The position numbers and the translations under genes were made by a program. Positions 26,695-37,270 of a DNA stretch of 64,000 nucleotides are shown one piece after another. The notes under the pieces were generated by a model. The model was not told where the DNA came from and did no database searches. It was given only the letters and a program-made list of their open reading frames with translations. The stretch is taken from positions 57,536,001-57,600,000 of the forward strand of contig CM114272.1 in NCBI GenBank assembly GCA_050084515.1. Direction: 5' to 3'. The first letter of the stretch is position 1, and each line of letters opens with the position of its first letter. The DNA comes from Blasia pusilla. Taxonomy: Eukaryota; Marchantiophyta; Marchantiopsida; Blasiales.

Positions 26695-28350
26695 TTAGGA
26701 GTCCTTTCCTCCACTCAAACTCTTTCTCCAGGAAATCCAAGACGGGAGCGATTGAGCTGTCTCCATCGACATGAGGAAATCCTCTTCCTCTTCGCAGAAT
26801 GACATCTTCTTGCACGGGTCCAGTTCAGTCAGAGCATCGGCCCGAACTTGACCTGCTATGGCCTGAGAAAGAGCCACAGTCGCCTCAGCCAGGGAATGCA
26901 GTTTCTGTGCGTACACATTGCGCAAACCCATCAGCCTCTTGCGCTCCAGGTCTAACGCTCGCTCCTTCTCTTCAACTATGCGCCATCTGAAATCCCGTGT
27001 TCGATCTTCCTCACGTGAGTTCTCACTAGCAGGAAAGGGTATCAGGCTCTGATGCTTTTGCCCCGCAGACGCCGGCGACATCGAGCTCCAGTTCTCCGCA
27101 CCCCATCGTACGAGTCTCTCCTCATTCTTGCAATTGCCGAGATTTTCTCGCGTCCGGTAAGGCTTCACTCGCACATGTGCTCCACAAATGTAGTGCGGTC
27201 TCCTGTCACAGAGCACCGCATCTACGGACTCGGGGTGCACGAAACTCACAAATCCATATCTCCGCGCGTTCTTCTGCACGGGTATCCTCACCTCTTGCAC
27301 GGGTCCGTATGCACTGAAGTGCCAAATCACATCGTCATCTGTGAAAGTGCTTTCCTCTAGAAAAGTCATGTAGATCTTCGAGGAGACCGGTTTTGGCACC
27401 GATGCTTTCCTCCGTCCCTGAGCATCGTCCGCGACGATCACGTGAAGACCACCGTCGGCGTGCCCACCCGTCAGCTTCACGACGTTTGGGAAGCGGGCAA
27501 GAACTTCTTTCAATGTACATCCGCTCTTGCCTATCGCACTTCTTCCGTGGATGTATCCCTCTGCTTGCAACGTTTTGCCGAAATAGGAGTGGTACAACCT
27601 CGGAATTGAAGCCATGGGCACGGGCGCTTCCTGATTTCCCAACAGCTCTTGGAGCTCCATCTCCAGTTTATCGGACGGTGTGAGCCCCTCATCCTCCTTC
27701 ATCTCGAACTGTCCACTGCTCGAGGCTGAAGAATCTGAGCTCGTCCTGACGTTTGCGTCGTGGAGGAACGGGCATGTGCTTCGATCGACGGGCGCACATT
27801 GTTTCCATTTGAAAATTTCGGAGAGCGGAGTTTCGGAGTTGTTATCAAGTGCTGACGAGTTGCAACTTAGCTTCGAGTCATTTAGAAACGGGTCGTCTGA
27901 GAAAAGGCCGATTGCAGAACTGCGATCGGCCTCTGCATCCGGCTCGCTCGTGGCGAAGTCGTGATCGTAGATGGGGCGGTCGCCAACCACAGAAGACGGA
28001 TAAGAGCGCTTGTGGGCGAGATCAGCGGCTTTCATCGATGATTTCCTCCGATGCACGACCTGCTCGGGGTGAGGCTGCTTTGAAGGGTAAGTCACAGGTC
28101 CGTACGACTCAGGATCGCCTCCAATCGAGGAATTGGCGAAGCTCAGGAGCTCCTCATCATCGACAGGGAGGCGCTTCGGCGAAAACAGTTGGTGATCATG
28201 ATAAGACCGGTATCCTCGCTGCTCCTTGTGCGGAGAAGACACATAACTGTCGTGAAATCGCACGGGGTCCTCGAGTGCAGAGATCACATCGAAGTTCAGG
28301 TGTGGATCGCTGTTGGGGAGGTATATGGGGTCGAGAGACGTGTGATCCAT
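26695..28350 (-). CDS. LOTUS-like plus RRM RNA-binding protein of the plant CCCH/RRM family
   Basis: A single-exon frame of 551 residues. The open frame extends upstream to a GTG, but I chose the first ATG at 28350 (MDHTSLDPIYLPNSD). Residues 185-198 (CAPVDRSTCPFLHD) look like the second half of a CCCH zinc finger: the CPFLHD end is kept, the first Cys is absent and the spacing is C-x7-C-x3-H. Residues 226-309 form a LOTUS/OST-HTH-like winged helix (PRLYHSYFGKTLQAEGY...LKEVLARF). Residues 325-403 form an RRM with RNP2 IYMTFL and RNP1 RYGFVSFV, ending HVRVKPY. Residues 451-497 are a charged helix, probably a coiled coil. Plant proteins of the AtC3H46/AtC3H53 type share this order of finger, LOTUS-like domain and RRM, but begin with a conserved N-terminal helical region that is missing here. 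The likely role is RNA binding, in nucleus or cytoplasm; the target is unknown. The gene converges on the Ser/Arg-rich gene. Confidence 0.86.
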   Translation of the reverse strand: MDHTSLDPIYLPNSDPHLNFDVISALEDPVRFHDSYVSSPHKEQRGYRSYHDHQLFSPKRLPVDDEELLSFANSSIGGDPESYGPVTYPSKQPHPEQVVHRRKSSMKAADLAHKRSYPSSVVGDRPIYDHDFATSEPDAEADRSSAIGLFSDDPFLNDSKLSCNSSALDNNSETPLSEIFKWKQCAPVDRSTCPFLHDANVRTSSDSSASSSGQFEMKEDEGLTPSDKLEMELQELLGNQEAPVPMASIPRLYHSYFGKTLQAEGYIHGRSAIGKSGCTLKEVLARFPNVVKLTGGHADGGLHVIVADDAQGRRKASVPKPVSSKIYMTFLEESTFTDDDVIWHFSAYGPVQEVRIPVQKNARRYGFVSFVHPESVDAVLCDRRPHYICGAHVRVKPYRTRENLGNCKNEERLVRWGAENWSSMSPASAGQKHQSLIPFPASENSREEDRTRDFRWRIVEEKERALDLERKRLMGLRNVYAQKLHSLAEATVALSQAIAGQVRADALTELDPCKKMSFCEEEEDFLMSMETAQSLPSWISWRKSLSGGKDS

Positions 28351-28420
28351 ATCCGCTCGGTTTGTTCCTCCTTCCGCTACCTTGAAGAAGAAGAAGAAGT
28401 CGTCCGGACTCGACACTGGA
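28351..28420 (-). other. 5' region with candidate intron acceptor
   Basis: Just upstream of the ATG the minus strand reads a long ttc-repeat ending caag, then gtagcgg. The pyrimidine run followed by AG could be the acceptor of a 5'-UTR intron, or it could simply be the GAA trinucleotide repeat seen at 28384-28399 on the plus strand. Confidence 0.35.
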
Positions 28421-30497
28421 GCAACCAGACACTCTATTTCCTCCGGGCCTTACGACGGGCCGATTCGGGCTTGGATTTCAGTACCAAGACTGATTCCGAT
28501 GTCGATCTCTGGACTTCTCAACTTGTGAACACCGACCGCCGATCGGGTCCTCGTGGCGCTACTTCTGAGTCGTCCTGACGGGTTAGGCGCAGTGTGTCTC
28601 ACGAAAAAGCTGATGAAACACCTCTAGGCTTCCACCACTTTCAAGACCTAGAGACTGCAGAATGCACACTTCCAGATGCATACATTAAGGGCTCAGCACG
28701 AGAGAGCGAAAGTAGAGAAATGGAACGCGCGCATCAGCAGGAGCGTTCAAACATTGCACCGTTAGCATCGGCAGATGAGGAGTCCGAACGGGCGGGCGGG
28801 CAAAGCGCATAGGCGAAAGCTGTCATCATACGACGGGCAGGCGTAGGTGCGCGGGCGGAAGTGGATTGTGGAGCTATTCCAGCAGTTGCATGCTTAATCC
28901 TCTCCCGAGATCCCGAAGTCACAGAACTGACTTTCGAATTCATAACGTAAACGTGCGCAGTCAGGCGGTGCGTATGTCTGCTCTGTTTCGGAATGTTCGG
29001 TCAACAGCTCTGGCTCGCTTCAAGTAGCTTAGTTCAGTGGCCCAAGCATGGATTTAATGTCACTGCCTGATTCCGGCCGCCAATTCCAAGGTCCTCTGCT
29101 CGGCTCACAGCATGACTTTTCGAATTCATAACGTAAACGTGCGCGGTGGGCGGTACGGATGAGTGCCAGTCAGTGGTAGAATTTGCTCGCCGACAGCTTT
29201 GGCCATAAACGGCGTATTTCTTTCTGCCGAGATTAATTTCACCGCAGCTCAAGCTCCAATTGTATCTCCGAATGCATCGCATGCACCAGTTGAAGCTAAT
29301 GGGTAGAGAAAGGTCGATCATGGCCCAGTCGAGCTCATGACGGTGAATCGATCTGAAGGTCGGACATTACAGCTTACTTCCTCCGTTTACAGCTTGTCCT
29401 TCTTGCGTCCAGGCTGCGGCGACATGAGAAGGTCTGAGCAGATCGCAAAGACTTCAGCATCCGAACGCATTCGAGGTCGAACTTTCCAAACTCTCTCTGT
29501 GGTTTTCAGAAACTCGAGACGCGCGTGAGAAATGAGACTTGGCCATTCCGACCGCACTGTTCAAACTCAATTCCCACGTGATCTTGAACTCTTTGTCTGC
29601 TCCGTGGAGTCGATGATCGAAACTGACCAAAGGTGTGTACATGTACATTCAAGCAGAATTAGAAAGAAGCCTCGAACTCCACTGTCCCCGAAGACAGTCC
29701 CAGGATATTAGCCGAATTGCGGTGATCAGTCTTCCTGAGCGTCTCGAAATCCCGTTGGCCGCTGTCGTCAACTCCGAGCTCAGCACCGCCTTCCCGCTAG
29801 ACGATGTCAAGAACTCCGACTGCTACGCGATGCCATGTCCGTCAGGGAAGTCCGCCTCGTGAACTGGTACTGCTGCCTTCAGCACCATGAGAGTTGTAGC
29901 CAGTTCCCACAATTCTGTCGTGATGGATGCTGAAATCTGCGCTGCAGCAGATGAGCTATTTGTTCGAGTGCTCCCACTACTGGCAAGGGAAAATAAGAAC
30001 GCAGAAACAGGTATTATTTGAGAACGAAGTATTCGACTGATCATCCATAGGAATCGTCCCAGTAACATCCTCGTCAGATCCAAAATGAAAATAAGATGCG
30101 GAGTGAGAAAGGAAGTCAAGAAGTGCCAAGAAGCGGATTGTTGTGGCATTCCATTCCGTTTCTGTTCCTCATGGACTCACCTCGAGTCCTCTCATCACGC
30201 CACTTCTATTCGCTAATGTGGATTCGTTCTCTTTAATTTACAAATTTTGATGCTATCTGGATTCCTAAGCCCTTGTTGTACGTCAGAAAAATACTAAATT
30301 TGATTAGAAGAAGGCGGATTACCTCATTCATGTGAAAGCCCATATAGTTTCACCACATGCGGAGGGAGGAGAAAAGCGGAGAGGCGTGGTTTCATGTGAA
30401 ATGACAAATTCTTCTACCATAGCTCCAAAGTTTCCGTCATGTGGAGGAAGGCGGTTTCTCCATCCATACCGTTTCCCACGGATTGCTCATTTATGGA
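28421..30497. other. upstream region of the RNA-binding gene, no further gene seen
   Basis: It probably contains the promoter of the minus-strand gene. Open frames at 28594-28812, 29034-29321 and 29823-30149 lack ATG starts or family features. Two copies of a 27-bp motif are listed separately. Confidence 0.5.
28932..29144 (+). repeat. 27-bp motif in two direct copies
   Basis: Copies lie at 28932-28958 and 29118-29144 and are identical over 27 bp, starting tttcgaattcataacgtaaa and ending cgtgcgc. Similar GGCGGT-rich text follows both. They lie 580-800 bp upstream of the start codon of the RNA-binding gene, so a regulatory role or a small duplication are both possible. Confidence 0.85.
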
Positions 30498-30529
30498 TTA
30501 CTAGTTGGTGCGCGGGCACCAACTAGTAA
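30498..30529. repeat. perfect 14-bp hairpin
   Basis: Arms ttactagttggtgc (30498-30511) and gcaccaactagtaa (30516-30529) are perfect reverse complements around the tetraloop gcgg. It stands alone between the RNA-binding gene and the repeat nest. Confidence 0.95.
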
Positions 30530-30699
30530 GGAAGGCTTCAATCAATACCATTACCTCATGTTGGCAATCCTTCATGTCAAAACCCTTTAAAGTAAAAAAA
30601 AGGCTATTCCAACCAGAAATGTTGTTGATTTCAAGATGATCAATCGCACTGGCCCACGATACGCTCTAGGCCCAGGGTGTCTTCCCTTAATTCGAGCCC

Positions 30700-31279
30700 G
30701 CTATATGTTTCCAACTTCCCCCCATCCCAAGCCCGTGCGGGCGACTAGGTTACCAAAAAAACTCCGGTTGTGGGAGCCCTTGAGACAAACATGTCCATGG
30801 ACATGTTCGTCCCATGGATGGATAAGTTTGTTTCCATCCAAACAGGCATGCCCAACGAGTCTCCCGCTCGGGTTTCTTTGGTCCCTGATCGCCCACACAA
30901 GCGTGGGACGCGGGTGTTGGCTACTAGCCCTTGCCATGCCCGCACCTGCTCATAGTAGGACTGCAATGCAGACCTTGAGCCCACCCTCCGCAAGCCTTGG
31001 AGCCCGCACTCTTCAGGCCTATCGAGGACCGATACGGACCATGCGGGCTTGATGCGGGTCTCTGCGGGCTCAGTTCGGGCCCCATGGGCTCGATGCGGGC
31101 TACATAACGGGTGGCAAGAACGGGCCATAGGTCGCTAGATTGGGTGTGGGCTGATGGAGCCCGGGCTTACTTTACAAGTTAGGGCATGGGCCACGGGATT
31201 ACCGGGACCCGCACGGATATGTCCATCCCTAGGACGAACATAAGTCCACAAACATAGACTTTGTCTATGTGCAACCTTG
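30700..31279 (+). mobile_element. CAAGGTTGCAC TIR element, copy 1 (rearranged)
   Basis: The right end is clear: 31257-31279 ends tgtgcaaccttg as in the other copies. The GC-rich interior at 30826-30925 matches 47625-47720 in copy 4. A second stretch at about 30722-30780 matches the same interior in reverse orientation. Between them is a perfect 20-bp palindrome (30788-30807). The left terminus was not found, so this is a head-to-head or internally inverted derivative. Its right end abuts the non-LTR fragment starting at about 31283. Confidence 0.65.
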
Positions 31280-31282
31280 ACA

Positions 31283-32640
31283 AAAAAGGTATGTAAAACC
31301 TCCATTTGCTACACAAGCAATTCTACACCCTTTTAATTATTGTTTAGAGAAAGGCTTGATAATTTTCAAGAAAATCTCTGAAAATTTGAATCACACCAAC
31401 TTTTCTGACATTCTTGGTGAGACAACCTCTGAAACTCATCAACCTTTTTTACATTCATATGCGAGTACAAGAGCGGGGGTATTTCTCTTATATTCTTCCA
31501 TTTCCTCTTCTCCAAAAATAAATTCTTGAGAGCACTACGAACCTCTATCGTTATATCTTGGAATTCCTTATCCTTCTCTTCTAGGTATGCCTAATTTTGT
31601 TTGTGAGGAGCCCATTGATGCAAAGGGTATCCACACTCTTCGATGTGCAAATAGTCGAGAACGTTAAATGACCCATAATGTAAGTAGAGAGGAAATTGCA
31701 TTTGTAGCTCATACTTCACAATACAGCATTGGGGAAAACCAACTTTATATCCCACCTTCGACTACATAAACAACACCTTGTCAATGACTTGACCTAGTTA
31801 TGTCGCGAGATCGCTTTGGTCTATTGGGTGACATGATAGTTACCAATCCTACACGTTTTGACTCAACGTGTCGAGTTGTACATACTAAAGGTTCCAAGGT
31901 TGATGCAACACTAAGAATGAAGGAGTTATGATTGCACAAAAACCGAAAAGTCCGTCTTTAGGGCGAACATGAACAGACAAGTGTGGACATGTCCACAGAC
32001 TTGGATTGCAAGAGATGGGGCCCACACTCGTGGTGGAAGGGAAGGCAAGGGCGGGAGAGCAATAAGGAGGGAGGGAGTGGAGGTGGAAGAAGGAAGAAAA
32101 GGGAATGTGCAAAACATTGAAGCAAATAGGATGGATGAGAAAGAAGGGGAAGGTGGGGCCTACATAGACAAGTTCTTGCATAAGGCGGACTTAAGTCCAC
32201 GGACATGGATATGTCTGCGGACACAAAATTTATCCACATGCAACCTTGGAATGAGCTATGCAACCGATGGATTTATCTTCTTTACAATGGACTTTTTATG
32301 TACTTACGTGTATCTTTTGATACTTTCTTGAAAAGATGATCTCACTATTCCCTCAAGAATCATTAATTCTCTCCTTCTCATAGTCTTTCTCTTTCTTTTG
32401 TCACTGATTATTATTGATAATGCGCCACGTTGACATTACAATACGCACAAGCATTGGAGTTACTAAGTTAGGCCAAAGTGGTGGGTAGTTGGCCTCTTAT
32501 ATCATCATCCATTCACATCTAATCAACTATTAGTTTTTGGGTCATATTTAATTATTTCAAGCAAAATTCACATAACTTGTTGAGTTTTCTTTGTATTGAC
32601 TTGCTATCATTTTCTTTTTCTATAGATTTCCTCCCTTTCC
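31283..32640 (+). mobile_element. non-LTR retrotransposon fragment, copy C, split by an insertion
   Basis: 31283-31929 and 32249-32640 align in order and on the same strand with 40690-41360 and 41360-41760 of copy B, with substitutions and small indels throughout. Shared landmarks are cccattgatgc.aagggtatcc (near 31610, compare 41025), a CCHC-knuckle region and cttttgatactttc (near 32313, compare 41417). The encoded part is the zinc knuckle and restriction-like endonuclease end. The reading frame is destroyed. The gap at 31930-32248 is a TIR element. Confidence 0.82.
31930..32248 (+). mobile_element. CAAGGTTGCAC TIR element, copy 2, nested in copy C
   Basis: The right end cacatgcaaccttg ends at 32248. 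The left end is damaged, starting attgcacaaaaaccg at 31931. Internal blocks gtccgtctttagggcgaacatga and tccacggacatgga are shared with copies 1 and 4. It interrupts the non-LTR fragment exactly where the alignment to copy B breaks (aaggagtta before, cgatggatttatc after). Confidence 0.75.
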
Positions 32641-32721
32641 CTCTCTTGGAAATCTTGGGATGTTGTTGATTTTTCTTATTCTCTTATGATAATTTTTTCT
32701 TAATAAATTTAATGTTTTTTT
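32641..32721. other. short AT-rich spacer
   Basis: About 80 bp between the end of the copy C alignment and the next TIR element; nothing seen in it. Confidence 0.5.
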
Positions 32722-33055
32722 CAAGGTTGCACAGAAATGGACTTCTCCGGACATGTAATCACATATCCAATTCCGCACTACGCCCTCCCCGCCCTGCATC
32801 TCTCTTGCTCAAGCTAGATGTAGGCGGGGTGCAAGCCCATACAACTATGAGCGGGCATAATATGCATTAAACAAATTTTAACCAAAAATATAATTTTCAA
32901 AGCCCATGCATGGGCAGTTGCAGGTTGGGGTCTCAGGAGGGATGCAATGCGAGATCGGGTGCAAGGGATGTAAGCAAGGAGGGCCCAAGTGCAAGATGCA
33001 AGCAATCACGCATGCATAAGTCCACAGACACGGGCTTTTTCCGTGTGCAACCCTA
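32722..33055 (+). mobile_element. CAAGGTTGCAC TIR element, copy 3 (about 334 bp)
   Basis: It starts caaggttgcaca at 32722 and ends tgtgcaaccctа-like (tgtgcaaccct a) at 33055, so the ends are inverted repeats. The flanks gttttttt (32714-32721) and gtcttttt (33056-33063) match at 7 of 8 positions, which fits the 8-bp target duplication of hAT elements, though the T-rich context weakens this. It is non-coding and therefore non-autonomous. Confidence 0.7.
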
Positions 33056-35414
33056 GTCTTTTTCATAGGAATTTATTAAAAATCCAAATTAAATGAAATA
33101 TAATAATGAGAAGCCATACTCCTACAAACACTCATGTAAATATATATCAAAAGTCCAAATTACATATAGATTGTATCCGTGCAACCTTGCTCTTTGTAGG
33201 AGCACGACTTTTGATTATTACATCTAATATGGATTTTTTAAAAGATTCTTATTAATGACTCACAAGACTCTTTGTGGGAGTATGAATTCTCATCATTACA
33301 TGCAAGTCATCTCTTCCATAATTATGATAATTAATAGGGAATACTTTTTTTCCTCAATTTTGCATCGATTTTGAATATTTTGGCTTGATCTAACATTCTT
33401 AATGTGAAGTTTCAATCCTCTCTAAACTTATGTTCCACTAGAAGTAACTAGGAGTTCACATGGAATTTTGAGACATTGTGTGGAGAGAGTTATTCCACCT
33501 AAAATTTTCCTCAACTTAAGGAAGAATCATGAAGTTTGTAGCCTTACTTTAAGTAATGTTATAATATTATTCCTCTCTTTTGTTCAATCCCTAGCTTTAA
33601 GCACTAAGTAGTACAAGTAAGAATGCTCGTATGATGCATTGGCGTCAAAACTTAATAATACAAATGAATGGAATTCTAAGAACTTCTTTTGTATTACACA
33701 ATACAAGATTTTGTTGCCTAAGCATGGTTGAAATCACCAACCTACACAAACCATCATAGTTCAATATTTTCCTCAACCTCTAAGTATACAACCTCGATTG
33801 TTTATTCTTGGGGCCTATGTCGATTGCTATGGTCACGAACCAAAAAAACTATTGTAAGGACAATATGAGATCCAATTTCTATGAAACACTTAATCTTTCT
33901 TTCCTTCTAGCTTTCAAGTTTTAAATTCAAGGCGACTCATTTGACCATATTTTGAATAATTCTTTTAATGAAATAATAATAATTAGCTCATAAATTATGT
34001 TGAATCATAAAATGGATAAAATCTAGTTATAAGAAAATTTTAAGATGTTAAGAAAATTTCAGATTTCAACAATTGGAGGATATCAAAAAATTTTAAAAAT
34101 TTATAGAAATAAGCATACAATGTTGACATGTTTGGAACATTAGAAGGCTTCATACACGATTGAGAGAATACAATAACTAAACTAAAATTATGTAGATTTC
34201 AAAAAATGCACAAGTAGAAGGACTTTGTGATTATAAACAATACAACTTCACTTTCAACCTCAATAATTAAATCACCTCAATAAACATGTAATGTGTCATA
34301 AAATAAGCAAATCCTTAGATCCTAGTGAAGAACTCCCAATCCCCAATACAAAGTGAATCTGGCTCAATCCCCAATATGATATCAATCCATCAATAGTCCT
34401 TCCTTCTATACCATGTTCATGTTTGAAAATTTTTGAAATAAAAACCAAAGTGCTCAAGTTTAGGGATCTAGCCCCCAATACCAACTCAATCCGTCCATAG
34501 TCCTTCCTATATGCCATAGGCTAAATTTGAAAAAGAAAAATAATTCGGAGCACTCTTAAGGTATTTTGAGTTTGAATGATTGAGAGGAGAAATTTTTTGT
34601 TGTTGAGTTACAGCAATATTCTTGCTGAACATCGTTGCCATTGGGATGGTGTGAAAAAAAAATTGAAGTAAAGAAAAAATAGTATGAGAAGGATATGTTG
34701 AACCATGTGTGGAAACGACCCACCTCAACAACAACCCCATCACTACACCCATTAAGAAGGTTCTTTAGTAATAGCTACCCCACTTCCTTCTCCAAAGGCT
34801 TCCATTTCCACGAAGCTCCTTCGACCCTCAACTCTGCTATTTGTTTGTCTATTTTTTTGTAAAATTGACATCTTCAAATTTGTTTTCGAAATGGCATGCT
34901 ACATGATACCTCTTATTAGTGTATGTCTTGTCATACTTCATGAAATCGTCATAGAATTTCCGATCTTAGCAAAACATTTTGTGGACACTAAAGGAGCTTA
35001 AAGCTTTGTGCATCTCCATTGCACTATAGTATATGCCCCTACTCCTTGCCTTGCAGGAGAGGAGATAAAAAATTAGTACCATCGGTCTCTGCATACGTCC
35101 CTAATAAATAAACCTGCTCCAAAATCAATCTCCTCCTAAGAGAGAACAAGGTCCTTTCAAGGATGGGTAGAGTCACTCCACCAAAATTTATTGGCTTCTC
35201 TATTTTTGGACACATGAAAAGTAAACTAGAGGACCCAAATGTCAAACTTGGAAGGAAAATCCGGAGGTTGGTATGTAGTGGTGAAAGTGGTCATAGAGGA
35301 AAAAACTACCCTCCGTATCAAGGTCCTCTCTAAACCAACCTTTCTATTGGCGAGTTTGGTCATAGGAGGAAGCCTCATTCTTTCTTTTGAAGGCCGGTTT
35401 TGGCTCTCTATACC
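33056..35414. other. AT-rich region, no gene seen
   Basis: No coding region or delimited repeat could be supported. Open frames near 34.3-34.75 and 35.0-35.4 kb on the minus strand have no family features. Confidence 0.5.
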
Positions 35415-37270
35415 CCCTTCTTTGTCTCGGGCAGCTATCTTCACAGAGCTGAGAGACGCAGGGGGTCCTATTACGAGTCTGATTCCCTTCGTGCAGGCTT
35501 TTTATGGGGCTCCCTCTGCCCTCTATTTTCACCACGGTAGGTTCGAGGAGGAGGTCACGGTTTTGGAGTCTGCTGCCGGAACTCGTTAGGGTGATCCCTT
35601 GGGTGGTGCATTGTTTGCTTTGGCTCATTATCGAGCGGTTCTTTCTACGGTGGAGGCTTTCCTGGGTTGCATTTTCCCTTCGTTGGCAGATGATACTCAC
35701 ATTGTAGGCCCTCGAGACCTGGTCGTTCCTGCATTTCAACACTTTTCAGCATAGTTGGCACGTGTTGGCCTCGCGGTGAAGGTGGGAAAGTGCAAGGCTT
35801 GGTCTCCATCAGGATTTCCGGCTGATATTCATTTACTCGTTGGTTTTTTGACACCTGTTGGAGGGCTTCACATCTTGGGAGTCCCACTTGGGAGCCAAGA
35901 CTTTGTATCGAGTTTCGTGGCGGCGGCTCTTACCGAAGATCTTCTCCACGTCGACAATCTCATGAGGATTGGCGACCCTCAAGTAGCTTATGGCATTCTC
36001 TCGTCATGTTTTGCTCGTAGACCTGGTTATCTGTGTAGAACGGTGTGGGCGTCTAGCCATATTTCTTCCTTGTATAAATCCTTTGATAGAAAGATCATGC
36101 AAGTGTTTGGGGATCTTCTAGGACCCGGCTCCTTAGAGTGCCCCGCGGGGGAGTTAGCTCGTAGACAGGCTTCTTGGCCGATTGCCTTTGGTGGAGTTGG
36201 TCTTATAGCGACCGAGTTAGTGGTGTCTTCGACTTTTTAAGGGAGTTGGGCCACTGTAGCACCCCTTCTTTGCTCCCTATTTTTGGTTAGGGATGGACCG
36301 CTACTTTTACAGTACGTTTCCTAGGTTGAGGATGGTCTTTTCCCACTTCAGTCTTCACTCACAGCTTGTAGAGACTCCCTTCTCGTTGAGGCTAGAGCAG
36401 TTCTTCCCACTTTCTCTTCCCTAGTTACCTCCGGACAGTTTGGGCTCCAATCTTTTTTGATGGAAGCCCACTTTGATGCATGGTTCAAAGCTACTATGTC
36501 GGATGGGAATACTCCCATGGAGGTTCGGGCCCATATTCGCTCTTGCTCCAGAAAGGGGGCATGCTCATGGGTGGGGGCTCGTCCCCTCATCTCGGCTTTC
36601 CACATCGCACCACTTACCTACAGTACAACAATGCGGTTCCGATTGGGCCTGCCCCATCCATCGGTGGTTGGTTCAACACATTGCGAGTGTCGCCAAAGTC
36701 TGGATTCACTTGGTGTGCATTTGGCACGGTGTCCAGTTGGGGGTGAGAGGATAGCCACTCACGATGCAGTGCGGGATATTATGTTGTGTATTGCTCGGGA
36801 GAGTGGCTTCCATGTACAGAGAGAGAGGCACTACTCATGCGGGATTTCCTTATCCGTGCTAATCTCTACATGACGCGGGAGTCTGAGGTGGTGGTAGCGG
36901 ATGTTGTAGTGACGGATCCTACGCGGGAGGCGGTGCGAGCCCAAGTTTTGGCATAAGGGAGATTGCTACAAGGAGCGGCGGTCAAGAAGACCCACATTTA
37001 TAATCGACTTCATGACGGACATCGATTTATCCCCCTAGCCATTGAGATGTACGGGACTATGGGGGAGAGATTTGACTCGTTCCTTACGGATTGCGCCCAT
37101 CATCTCCAGTCGAGAAATGGGTTGTCCTTAGCCACTGCGATACTTTATTGTAGGCAACAGGTCTCCATAGCTTTGCAGCGTGCCTAAGCAAATGGGCTTT
37201 GCGGAGGGCTCAGATGGTTGGAGACGCCAATGCTAGAGGCCCACTTATTAGTAGCCATAGTTCTCTAGGT
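35415..37270 (+). pseudogene. non-LTR retrotransposon copy A: reverse transcriptase and endonuclease, 5'-truncated
   Basis: Homology to copy B begins abruptly at about 35420 (SRAAIF.ELRDAGG), so the copy is 5'-truncated, the usual result of target-primed reverse transcription. Frame 1 then reads through the RT core: GDPLGGALFALAHYRA, LADDTHIVGP with the catalytic Asp pair, and GKCKAWSP. It continues through the thumb (RIGDPQVAYGILSS) to a knuckle HCECRQ...GVHLARC. In-frame stops are TAG at 35587, TAG at 35752, TAA at 36238 and TAG at 36322. After about 36870 the reading moves to frame 3 (DVVVTDPTRE...HRFIPLAIEMYG), the restriction-like endonuclease part. The product was an R2/NeSL-type polyprotein of RT plus restriction-like endonuclease. 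The 3' limit is uncertain. Confidence 0.85.

Noticed and set aside
30498-30529. Hairpin followed by CTAGT considered as a Helitron 3' end
   Set aside because: The CTAG lies inside the stem, no TC 5' end or Rep/helicase coding was found, and the geometry is wrong.
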